Assembly: GCA_951217055.1 (NCBI GenBank)
Contig: OX578285.1
Span: 54,252,024 to 54,316,023 of the forward strand
DNA from: Gerris lacustris
Taxonomy: Eukaryota; Arthropoda; Insecta; Hemiptera; Gerridae
Direction: 5' to 3'
Length of the DNA stretch: 64,000 nt
Within the stretch, counting starts at the first letter, position 1. Each line of letters starts with the position of its first letter. The notes below the pieces were generated by a model. That model did no database searches. It worked only from the letters and a program-made list of their open reading frames with translations, and was not told where the DNA came from. The position numbers were made by a program, and so were the translations under genes. Of this stretch, positions 47,401 through 54,400 are shown piece by piece.

Positions 47401-49763
47401 GAGAGCACGCGTGAGGACGGACGGACAGACACACGCAGGAAAATATAAGGGTCCTTGGTTTTGCCTACGGACCCTAAAAAATAATTTCAACTATTTGTCT
47501 CCCCTTTTTTCTTTACTTTAACCCTCTCCTATAATAAATAATCGATTGTGAAATCATTCGATTATTGGTATAATCGACTAAAAATAATCGATTGATTGAA
47601 AAATATCGATTATGCGTCATCCCAACGTTACGTATATTAGAAAATAGGGTATGTATATACAAAAAGTAATGACATAATTACTGTGAGTGAAGGGTTGCCT
47701 GCAAATGATACGTGAAGTGACGCAATAAAGCCGATATCGTTTAATAAAGAATTATGATAAATAGAAGGAAAATAATTGAGTTTCAAGGCTCCAAGTCCAC
47801 TCCTGTCAGTGGCACTATTGAGGCCTCCCCCCCCCCCCCCTCCATTATTTCTACACCAGCAGTTTTTATTCCATTTTTCATAGCTTCACCTCCGGCCAGT
47901 TCCCCATTTTAATCTTGTTCTCCCAGTTCCTCTTTAATCTTTTTATGTTTTAGGTCTTATCCATGGCGATTTCAACGAGCAGAACGTTCTTGTAAAAGAT
48001 GACAAAGTTGCTGCAGTTCTAGATTTCGGTGACTGCCACTGGGCGCCATACCTTTTTGAAATAGCCGTCGGTATAGCCTATTTACTAATGTTGACGAGTG
48101 ATTTTGAAATGTGCAGGCAATTTTTGAAAGGCTACACGTTAGAGAAAAAGTTAACGGAATTAGAAGAAACGCTTTTACCAGTAAGTAGTTTACTGGACAC
48201 ATAATTGTTTAAAATTATAAGGTAGCTTTGGTAAATAGAATTACTGAACGAGCGTCAGTGATTTCTGTATTTTAGAGGCAGCATTTTAAAAGTTTGTTTG
48301 TTTCTATTTGTCCAATGTTAACTGACGTAAACATATGCTTACATGATCTATGGAAGAACGGGGGGAGCCAATATTACTTAATTATTTATTAATTTTTATA
48401 CATTCATTAGCCCACGAGATGAATATTTATGTATTTTTTCTCATTATTAGGACCTACTGTCATTATAGGGTAGCAGGGGGGGGGGGTGTTAGTTTTAGTA
48501 ATTTCTGAGATAAAAAGCTGCCATTTTAGAAACGCTATATATACTTGTGATTTTCTCATTAATACTACTTTTAAAATGATACCCCCATTCAAAAATTACA
48601 AAAAATAATAATTTTGGGTCACGGCCACCTAAAATTTGACTTTTTTATATATACTCCCGGAGTGTCATTGGCCCCACAGAGATGTATATATTTTTTTCTC
48701 ATTTTGAGGACCTGGCCTCATGGGGTAGCGGGGGGGGGACTTTTTTTGTTTTGGTAATTCGGGGGTAAAATGACCGCTATTTTAAAAAGCTATATATGTA
48801 TATTTGAAATGTACTCTTCAATATCTTTAAAATGATACCCCATTCAAAATTTTTAAAAAATGCGATCAGTTCACTGCCTTAAAAATATAAAATCATTTCA
48901 CTTATTTAAATGCAAACTAAAACCACACCAATTAACTTCGATTTAATTATAAAAAAAAAAAGTGTATATTTTTATAATTATAAAAACGCTTTAACTATAT
49001 CAATACTATGACTGACTCCCTACACCAATACTGGTTTATATCTACATATTTATTAAAAACGTTTAGAGGTAGGGCCCGCGCTCGAAAGTTTCCTTATCTC
49101 AACTGAGGTTCCTCACCATCACTTATCTCATTAGCCGTCTTCTGTTTGGCCAGGATAATAAAATATTGCAGACCGCAGAGTCCGTGGCGGACAACCTCTT
49201 GTCCGCCAAGATTTTCGGTTCCTGTTTAACCGGGCTCTTGGGAATTTTAACTACTAATATGTCCGCAGCGGACTGAAGCCTGTCTGTCGCGGACAGCCAC
49301 CCAGGCCACCCTCTGTTTGACCAGGATGATGCGTTATTACAGTCCACAGTGCCCGCTTCCTGTTTGACCGGGCCTTGCTTTTGGGTTTGCTTTCAACCTA
49401 GGACAACAGACTATTCTTCAGATACAAGCCTCCTGAAGTCTTGTGAATATTGAATATCATTAATGGATTTATTTAACTCAGTTGCTATACTTATTTGTCC
49501 ACTGATAATATTATATCCCTTATTTTATTCAGCTGGTTTGAATGGTATTTTTGTATTATATATATTTACATTTGTTGGCAGTTTATTAAGTGAGGATTTT
49601 TTTGCAGATATGCGTGCGTGCAAGAATATGCCAAAGCTTGGTGCTCGGTCTGTACGCCCACTCACAGAACCCCGGCAACCTTTATCTTTTGTCCTCTCAG
49701 AAGAAAGGATGGGAAATTCTGGGCTTACTCTGTGCTAAACAAGACCACTTGTTTCTACTGTGA
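30698..49763 (+). CDS. HYKK: Hydroxylysine kinase-like protein (HYKK/AGPHD1 family), seven exons
   Basis: Predicted GTP-dependent 5-hydroxylysine kinase of lysine breakdown, a soluble enzyme with an aminoglycoside-phosphotransferase fold. Exons: 30,698-30,871; 33,527-33,659; 34,695-34,769; 39,616-39,764; 44,758-44,932; 47,954-48,180; 49,608-49,763. All junctions are GT-AG and phases agree (0,1,1,0,1,0), giving 1,089 nt, 362 residues, close to the family length of about 370. Visible landmarks: KPSFTTSQ and LPGYDDQNFWIK (exon 1), GYVLKITN with the ATP-site lysine (exon 2), the catalytic HGDFNEQNVLV loop and metal-binding LDFGD (exon 6), and ARICQSLVLGLYAHSQNP with QKKGWEILG (exon 7). Exon 7 ends 25-30 residues earlier than in vertebrates. 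The frame is undamaged, so the gene is probably functional, although its introns are saturated with transposons and exon 4 has an insertion at its donor. It converges with troponin T, with 1.4 kb between stop codons. Confidence 0.9.
31130..32050 (-). repeat. Inverted relative of the 11-12.3 kb G-run repeat
   Basis: 31,660-32,050 is the reverse complement of 12,335-11,930: GAAACCCTAAAAAG, (TGTC)n, ACTTTTGAATCAAAAGAGAT-like, GACGCGCACACAGGAAAAAT, TATTGAAGAGTAGATTA and a C run (31,996-32,010). 31,200-31,620 carries another degenerate unit with its own C run (31,319-31,332) and GACAGACAGACGGACACA. Non-coding, in HYKK intron 1. Confidence 0.75.
32051..32507. other. Intron 1 sequence, nothing recognised
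   Basis: Very AT-rich with a poly-A run at about 32,321-32,341. No gene. Confidence 0.5.
32516..33438. mobile_element. Non-autonomous DNA transposon with subterminal GGACAACTTTT repeats
   Basis: 8-bp target duplication TTTTTTTC (32,508-32,515; 33,439-33,446). Terminal repeats GGGCGGGCACGAATTGGACA (left) and complement of GGCTGGGCACGAACTGGACA (right). The motif CGAA(T/C)TGGACAACTTT occurs three times at the left end (near 32,525, 32,567 and 32,608) and twice inverted at the right (33,350 and 33,413). Motif arrays like this usually bind transposase. No transposase ORF, so it depends on a partner; an 8-bp TSD suggests hAT or a P-like group. Confidence 0.8.
33239..33301. repeat. 63-bp palindrome inside the DNA transposon
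   Basis: ACGGTGATAGTTG / CAACTATCACCGT outer arms and CGCGATAGTTGCT / AGCAAACTATCGCG inner arms, with one or two bulged bases. Part of the element's right half. Confidence 0.85.
33527..33659 (+). CDS. HYKK: HYKK-like exon 2
   Basis: Acceptor TTTCAG, donor GTAAAT, phase 0 to 1. Encodes GYVLKITNSNDSENIGLIQA, the N-lobe strand with the nucleotide-binding lysine and the glutamine-containing helix of the family. Confidence 0.9.
33885..34436. mobile_element. Two tRNA-derived SINEs in inverted orientation
   Basis: A minus copy (head 33,965-34,050, then the spacer to 34,230) abuts a truncated tail and then a plus copy (34,290-34,436). The plus head has GGCTCAGTTGGTAAGAGCG (A box) and GTGGTTCAAATCCC (B box), and CCAGTAT pairs with GTGCTGG as an acceptor-like stem. 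The anticodon loop is oversized and the T stem mispairs, so it is not a tRNA gene. Same family as 6060-6546. Confidence 0.8.
34695..34769 (+). CDS. HYKK: HYKK-like exon 3
   Basis: Short 75-nt exon, acceptor TTTCAG, donor GTAACC, phase 1 to 1. Encodes VSAPLPVANINGHHFSLEW, corresponding to the hinge-preceding strands. Confidence 0.85.
35510..36299 (+). mobile_element. hAT transposon remnant (Buster/ZBED5-like transposase)
   Basis: TSD CTCTACAG at 35,502-35,509 and 36,300-36,307. Ends CATTGGTTCCCAAAGTGG and complement of CAGGGGTTCCCAAAG. The plus strand has an open segment 35,650-35,853 (LTDAFNRYFP... DPFSVNIDSLPE) and, after a frame change, GFSALVAIE-like dimerisation block with TKYRGKLDVVELDFRCALS (about 35,935-36,015), the C-terminal hAT domain of ZBED5-type transposases. 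Internally deleted and frameshifted, therefore inactive. Inserted in the LINE. Confidence 0.85.
37668..38035. repeat. Minisatellite, 23-bp unit, exactly 16 copies
   Basis: Unit TCACTCAATCAGCTGGCTG plus TGTA. All copies are identical except a C-to-T change in unit 4 (about 37,753) and the last base of unit 16. Because 23 is not a multiple of three and no frame has a stop, all three plus frames read open through the array, giving three overlapping false ORFs. It lies within the LINE coding region just before the zinc-knuckle motif. Confidence 0.97.
38466..39500. mobile_element. Foldback element with internally repeated inverted arms
   Basis: Four related ~220-bp modules: 38,520-38,750 and 38,830-38,960 (plus), 38,940-39,165 and 39,220-39,445 (minus). 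They share AAAGGGAAGTTTATTTTCATGC, TTTGCCCCCAGGCC and GTAGAATCCAAAT words. Left end CAGTCTCTCCCCC... and right end ...GGGGGAAGGGAGACTTTT are complementary; the right end continues into GGATCACCCTGTATATA, a common insect repeat terminus. The two ORFs (38,523 plus, 39,215 minus) resemble each other only because the arms do. Confidence 0.8.
39616..39764 (+). CDS. HYKK: HYKK-like exon 4, donor hit by a LINE
   Basis: Acceptor TTGTTAG, phase 1 to 0. Encodes SHAVRLLTFVAGDILHNVPV and a following helix ending DCSLK. The last 21 nt plus GTA are inside a 24-bp target duplication (39,744-39,767). The donor now reads AAAG-GTATTTT instead of the ancestral AAAG-GTAACAC kept at 41,402. Confidence 0.9.
39768..41381 (-). 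mobile_element. 5'-truncated RNase-H LINE inserted at HYKK exon 4 donor
   Basis: Target duplication of 24 bp at 39,744-39,767 and 41,382-41,405. The poly-A tail appears as a T run from 39,768 to about 39,825. Minus-strand coding, 5' to 3': RNase H piece GSRIEELSRAGVF ... GKYVTVFQAEIYFGL (about 41,115-41,000), linker with ARLLDTVD, then CRLCEEEDGTPSHLFSSCPA and LRWKIFGFAILPIEEL (40,100-39,970). Frames are broken by a nested hAT MITE at 40,308-40,869. Same clade as the LINE at 34,980-38,325. Confidence 0.9.
40308..40869. mobile_element. hAT-like MITE nested in the LINE
   Basis: Perfect TIR CAGGGCCGTTTCTA / TAGAAACGGCCCTG and perfect 8-bp TSD AGCTTTTG (40,300-40,307; 40,870-40,877). Subterminal CGCCTAGGGCGGCAAAAT occurs at both ends in the same word order. 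Contains the SINE-like core (40,395-40,505) seen at 7805 and 21,780. No transposase. Confidence 0.9.
41406..42214. other. HYKK intron 4, nothing recognised
   Basis: AT-rich intron sequence. The first 35 bp (41,398-41,435) resemble the segment just inside the LINE's 5' junction (41,340-41,377). Confidence 0.5.
42215..42750 (-). mobile_element. RTE-type LINE C-terminal fragment
   Basis: Minus strand, several frames: a LWRICVEPVLIYGNETWTLT-like block (about 42,660-42,600), HIARTTTDHRWQNKL (about 42,440-42,400), then REMRRV and VTWQRVAMDREEWRRIS (42,310-42,250). This order, ending in a Trp-x-x-x-A-x-D-R-x-x-W-R segment, is typical of RTE-clade reverse transcriptases. Many stops. Confidence 0.7.
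42947..43352 (+). mobile_element. SINE with a 5S-rRNA-like head and a tRNA-like B box
   Basis: 42,949-43,000 reads AGTTAAGCAGCATAGGGCG then AGTAGTTGGATGGGTTACC, which resembles the internal promoter of 5S rRNA (A box and C box regions, normally AGTTAAGCA...GTACTTGGATGGGTGACC). At 43,012-43,030 follows CTGGGTTCGATTCCCAG, a tRNA T-arm-like stem and loop. The body runs to an A-rich tail at 43,339-43,352. Not a 5S gene: too short upstream and diverged. Confidence 0.7.
43353..44337. other. HYKK intron 4, nothing recognised
   Basis: Mixed-composition intron with overlapping chance ORFs at 44,112-44,333 on both strands that show no known motif. Confidence 0.45.
44338..44414. repeat. (TA)n microsatellite
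   Basis: About 75 bp of nearly pure TA. Confidence 0.95.
44758..44932 (+). CDS. HYKK: HYKK-like exon 5
   Basis: Acceptor GTTGCAG, donor GTATTA, phase 0 to 1. Encodes the helical segment with HPSFKDRDLLFMLEKVP and an EQFERKVIPRLQQLEKG run that leads into the catalytic loop. Confidence 0.9.
45311..46037 (+). mobile_element. AGGGTCCGTAGGC element, copy 1
   Basis: Left AGGGTCCGTAGGC (45,311) and right GCCTACGGACCCT (46,002-46,014), followed by a terminal hairpin GTGTGCTGACTAGCACAC (46,011-46,030) that is also part of copy 2. TSD GTTTATT at 45,304-45,310 and 46,038-46,044. A C run of about 20 (45,661-45,680) occupies the position of the G run in copies 2 and 3. Non-coding. Confidence 0.8.
46055..46410. 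repeat. Tandem duplication, ~135-bp unit
   Basis: The words ATCGAGTGATCGGCTCCGGG, AATTCCA(A/T)CCATCGCTCG and TTATTCTTGAATCGGACGCTC occur at about 46,133-46,260 and again at 46,273-46,400, with about 90 percent identity by eye. Confidence 0.85.
46767..47475 (-). mobile_element. AGGGTCCGTAGGC element, copy 2, inverted
   Basis: Reverse complement of copy 1 over its full length, from the hairpin (46,771-46,796) and AGGGTCCGTAGGC (46,797) to GCCTACGGACCCT (47,463-47,475). G run at 47,121-47,129. The pair forms a 700-bp inverted repeat with a 730-bp spacer. No TSD was found for this copy. Confidence 0.85.
47621..47953. other. HYKK intron 5 end
   Basis: Nothing but a C run at 47,828-47,840 and the acceptor polypyrimidine tract before exon 6. 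Confidence 0.5.
47954..48180 (+). CDS. HYKK: HYKK-like exon 6, catalytic loop
   Basis: Acceptor TGTTTTAG, donor GTAAGT, phase 1 to 0. Contains LIHGDFNEQNVLV (catalytic Asp and Asn) and AVLDFGDCHWAPYLFEIAVG (metal-binding DFGD), the signature of this kinase family. Confidence 0.95.
48380..48870. repeat. Tandem repeat, two ~250-bp units with G runs
   Basis: Both units read GTATTTTTTCTCATT, AGGACCTACTGTCATTATAGG or its variant, GGGTAGC, a G run (48,476-48,486; 48,731-48,739), AAATGATACCCC and CATTCAAAA. The end resembles words in the 11-12.3 kb repeat (ACCCCACTCAAAATTT), so the families are related. Confidence 0.75.
48900..49350 (+). mobile_element. LINE 3' end plus short GACCGGGC-type repeats
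   Basis: 49,060-49,115 (AGGGCCCGCGCTCGAAAGT ... CTGAGGTTCCTCACC) matches the 3' inverted motif of the first LINE in plus orientation. 49,140-49,375 contains three imperfect CTGTTTGACC(A/G)GG repeats with TCCGC(G/A)GCGGAC words. No ORF of interest. Confidence 0.55.
49608..49763 (+). CDS. HYKK: HYKK-like exon 7, C-terminus and stop
   Basis: Acceptor TTTTTTTGCAG, phase 0. Encodes ARICQSLVLGLYAHSQNPGN, then YLLSSQKKGWEILGLL and a TGA at 49,761. A different open frame over the same bases (49,463-49,738) is a shadow. A possible polyadenylation signal AATAAA lies at 50,259. Confidence 0.9.
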   Translation: MCVRARICQSLVLGLYAHSQNPGNLYLLSSQKKGWEILGLLCAKQDHLFLL

Positions 49764-50905
49764 TTCTAGTAATCATTACCTCTACATTTAATGTGTTGAC
49801 TCATCACACGCACACCTCAATGTTTTATTTATTAAACATTCTTACTTCGGTTGTAATGTCTTTATTACGCTCTATCAACACAACCCGTCTACTGCCAAAT
49901 GTGTCAGTCTGCTCCATCTCCCGCGCCGCCTTGATCTTATTATATTTTTATGAGTAGTACTTGTCGGATACTCGAGCGTTGCTACGAAAACAATTTACAT
50001 CAATTCTATTCCGGCATCGGTAAGAAGTTTGGCTTATGATTGAAGGTTATCATAATTTATTACATGTTTTGCCTTGTAAAATACTTAGTATTTAATTCTG
50101 CTTAGGGTAGAGACACGTTTTCTTTAAAAGGGGATTGCTCGACTTTTTTTTTTAAATTTGAAAATAATTAAAAAGCATTATTTCGTTCAGGTATTTTATT
50201 GTCCCATCACAAATGGAGGGCACTCATACCAATTTATTCCGGATTGACTTTCGAAAGTAATAAATAAAAATTGAGTTTAAAAAAAATAACGTGTTGAGAT
50301 AGATGGAGAGTGGCCATGTCCCGCCTATGTGAGGAGACAAAGTGATTTTCATTATCCTATGTAAAACATTAGTTAGTTGACAGAAAATCAAGTCGTTGTT
50401 AATTTGTCACCTGTAAGTAAAAAGTAGCGGTCGTGGCGGATAGTAACAATTTTTGTTTTATATTTTAAGAAAGAGTTTAGACAGGATGTATTCTTCTCTT
50501 ACAATCTTATTAGCATCCCATGAGAGAACATTAAAGACACCCGAGTACATGTTATTCTCACTAGCGATGTAATGTCTTGATCACAAAAAGGAGTTTTACT
50601 AGAGAATAGTGTATATATTTCTAACGAGAATACGAGTGTATAGTGTATATACCTCTAAGAATAGTGTAATAACCTCTAACAATGCATCTAATAATGTATA
50701 TTTTACATTATTAAGTGAGATTTATTAAATAAGGTGACATTGAGATATATAGATTTCCTTGACTGGCAACGTAGCCACAACACCTGAGTCGGCTCCAGCC
50801 ATTATTCCTGCTTGTTCAACTGACAAAGGTAAATGAATAAGACGTCTACCAGTCGGTTTATATATTAATGTAAATTAAATATATTAATCAAAAACATATT
50901 TTATA

Positions 50906-50987
<82 letters not shown>

Positions 50988-51195
50988 TATATTGTTGGAA
51001 TAACAGATTTTTTCCCAATTTCACCGTTGGTATTATTAAATATTTGTTTTCTTTCTTTTTAATAAAATCATTTGAATAATTATAAGATTTGTTAAAGATA
51101 TTTTGCTTCAGTATATACAAAGTTGTAGCGGCTATGAGTTGTGGCTGGGTGTAGATAAGTCGGATATCTGTACAGTGAAGAGTCCTGTCGCCTCT
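49764..51195. other. Intergenic gap between convergent HYKK and troponin T
   Basis: Contains candidate 3' UTRs. AATAAA at 50,259 (and 50,263) may end HYKK on plus. For troponin T on minus, TTTATT (AATAAA) overlaps the stop at 51,195 and another group lies at about 50,900-50,912. A 75-bp (TA)n tract is at 50,911-50,985. No other gene. Confidence 0.5.
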
Positions 51196-51404
51196 TTATT
51201 CCTCCTCTTCCTCTTCCTCTTCCTCCTCTTCCTCCTCTTCCTCGGCCTCCTCCTCTTCCTCAGCCTCCTCCTCCTCGGCTTCTTCCTCGGGGGCGGCTAG
51301 GTCGAGGTCGTCTTCTGCACCGGCCTTGACTTCTTCCTCTTCGGGGGTCTCAGGGGCGTCCTTCTTCTTGCCTGGTCTCTCGCCGAACCATTTAGGCAGT
51401 TTAC
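51196..51404 (-). CDS. up: Troponin T last exon with poly-Glu tail
   Basis: Begins phase 1 after acceptor GGTTAAAG and encodes KLPKWFGERPGKKK then ETPEEEEVKAGAEDDLDLAAP and a Glu/Ala tail ending in about 15 consecutive Glu before TAA. The acidic tail is thought to buffer calcium near the filament. Any antisense ORF here is a shadow of the GAG/GAA repeats. Confidence 0.95.
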
Positions 51405-54400
51405 CTTTAACCAACAGACATCGCATTAAAAGTAGGTCGATGGAAAACGGTGACTGACCTAAACCCATTTTCTGACTCGGCTTAGTGTGTGCATGAATTG
51501 AAAACAATTCCGGCAAATGATAGTATTTAAAGCATAGTATTGTACCGCATAAAAATAACCCTAATCCTAATCCAAGTCACAATTTACCTGATATATCGAC
51601 CTGTTGCTAAGAATATGATAGATTTATCATTTTCTAAGAACAGATAAAAAAAATTATAGATTTAATTCCAATGAATTCTTAATTAAATTTAAATAAACGT
51701 AAATGTTTTCATTAGTGAAACTCGACGCCTCATTTCATAATTTAGTCTTCCATAAATACTGGTACTAGCGTTTAAAACATATTAACCCCCTTTCACAAGG
51801 AATATAAATATTTGAAAAAATGTTAGAATTGAGAACACCACATACCAAACTTAAAGGAAAACAAGATGTTAGTAACAACTACACAATGGCATATCAAAAG
51901 AGTCGTCCAATAGAGAGATGTTCAACTTGCTTCCGACTATAATTAAAAAACTGGCAAATCTAAACTTTAATTGCCCATCAAAAAACCTTAATTTGATCGA
52001 CGGAGCGACAAAATAGGGTTTTTTGCTTGTCAGGTAGATAGCTCGGTACCGTCTCTATACAAGTTGGACTTAAAAGTTTAACGTGTGTCGACAAATAATT
52101 GGGGCCGATATCATAGGTCGGTTATATAATTTCATTCCAAAAAACTCAAGAATTTTGATACTTTCATAAAACATTAGTAAATAGCAAGCAAGCATTAAAC
52201 TCTTATAAAATACTTATAAAATAAAAATATAAGAGCTTCATGCACGGTTACCTTTAGCGACTGTAGGAAATGCAACGAGTAGTCGGTCGAGGATTAGAGT
52301 TGCACTCACGGTTTAGCGATAGTAGGATATACAACGAGAAGTCGTTGGACAGATGTCCATATCGGGCAAATTTGTTTTATTTATTTATTTAATGACTCAA
52401 AGACGACAAATAAAACAATAGCATTTAATTTTATTTTTATTGTTTATTTGGGTGCGATGAGCTTCGACAAATAATTATTTTCCAAGGGATTTCCTTATTA
52501 TTTTATTGAGCTGAGCGAAGCAAAACTTTGCATTTGGTTGGACACATACTCCTCCTGAACGGCTGAACCGATCCGCCCAAAATTCGGTACGGTCATAGTG
52601 ACCAACCACAGGAAAGTATAAATCTGAAATGGTCCAAATTGGTACACAGGGGTAAGGAGTAACAAAAGTTATGTCCTTCATGATGTATGTCGTTGGAAAG
52701 CTCTTTAAGAGTACAGTTATTGTTGTTATGTTCACTTTTGTCATATTTTCATTTAAGAGGGGGGTCAAATAGAAAAACAGGCAAAAAAATGCTTTTTAAT
52801 TAAAAATTATAAATATCAATATTTTTGATCCGATTTCAGCTGTTAATAAATAAAAATGTTTAATGTTAAGATTAAAATGCACGCTCAGCTCAATATTGCA
52901 AGCAGACAACTGCATTGCACACCTAGTTATACGGGTAGCACATGTAAGTTCAGACTCAGACGTGACAAAAACTTACATTTCAACGTCAATCAAATTATAG
53001 GTTTTATCGAAAAAAAAAAAAAAAGTCAATCAAAACGAGCAAACTAAATTTAGCTGTCGGATAACCATCAAAATTCGAATTATTTAGAAAAAAATTAATT
53101 TAATAAAAGGCTTAAATTTCTAGAGGCTGAACTGTAAGATCACGACCAAAAGAGCAATTCTTTTGAGGAGCGTTAAGCTGTATTCGTTTTGGGGTGTGAT
53201 CTTAAAGTTTGGCTATGTAAGTATGTGGTCAAGTTGTTTTTAGTTCAAATATGAATTAGCATTGTTTCTGATGGTGTTATTTGTAATAAAGCGTTATGAT
53301 TTATTAGTTCTAGAGTGTCAACAAAAAGTGCGGCTATGTAAATGTGTGGTCGTTGTTTTTAGTCCTAATTTGAATTAGCATTGATTCTGATGGTGTTTTT
53401 TTTTTTGTATTAAAGCGTTATGATTTATTAGTTCTAGAGTGTCTACAAAAAGTGCGGCTATGTAAGTGTGTGGTCTAGTTGTTTTATCCCTTAAAATGAA
53501 TGCTCATTGTTTATGAAGGTAGTTGTTTATTAACATAAAAGCGTTAGCTTAGCTTGATTTGTATTTAGTGACATGTAATAATGGATGGTACATCCACTTT
53601 ATATGCACACATATATTTATTTACTTACTGTGAGGTCGGTTTCCAAAAGCGTCGACCTTCTCCGACCACGTTTTCTCCTTGGAAGCCTTGTTCTGCTCTT
53701 CAATGCCCTGTTTTTTTTTGTGTTTTTTCGTTTTTTAATATCAAAAGATAAACTATAAATAACATGCCAGAAACCATAGGGCAAAGCATATAATGTACAC
53801 CTTTTGTCCACTTCATATTGTATAATACAAAGTATGTATTATATAAATATAGAATTCCAAGAAAAAAATTCAAAACATCAACTGTGTATATTACAAATTT
53901 GTTTGTATCAATAATAATAATAAAAAATCAAAATATAAGAGAGATGCAAGGTCCCAAAATGCATCCCACTCTGCATTAGCAGTGCACACTATACATTTGT
54001 AGATACCAACACTAAAATCAAAGGTTATAGAAAAATAAAAATGCAAATCAATCCAAATCCACTTTGTTTTGTGCAAGACTATTTCATTCCTTCTTTTTTT
54101 TCTTCCTCTTCTTTATTTTAACTTACCGGTTTTGCGCTTTGAAAACGTTTCATTCCTGCCTGTCCAAACTTTTTCTAATTCCTCAGATAACAATGTTTCC
54201 CATCCCTAAGTAAAGTTTACACATGGATTATACAAATTACAATTACATTTAAAAAAAAAAAAAAATACTTTAAAGAGGTTTATAAATTGTTGGAAACGAA
54301 TGTGCAAAGTCATTTTGATGCACAGGTGTCGGAGGAGATGACACATTAAATAATATTTTAATGAATGTCGATAAGGTGCAAAATAGATGATAATGTAAAG

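Larger units (their letters stand above)
45225..47620. repeat. ATAATCGATT-rich composite block in HYKK intron 5
   Basis: The left edge (45,240-45,305: GGGCATAATCGATTAAAAT) and the right edge (47,540-47,620: AATATCGATTATGCGTCATC) are inverted relatives, so the block may be one hAT-like element with TIRs of GCATAATCGAT type. Inside are two inverted AGGGTCC elements and a tandem duplication, described separately. Confidence 0.5.

Noticed and set aside
51103..51300. Leu-rich plus-strand ORF
   Set aside because: Antisense of the troponin T poly-glutamate codons.
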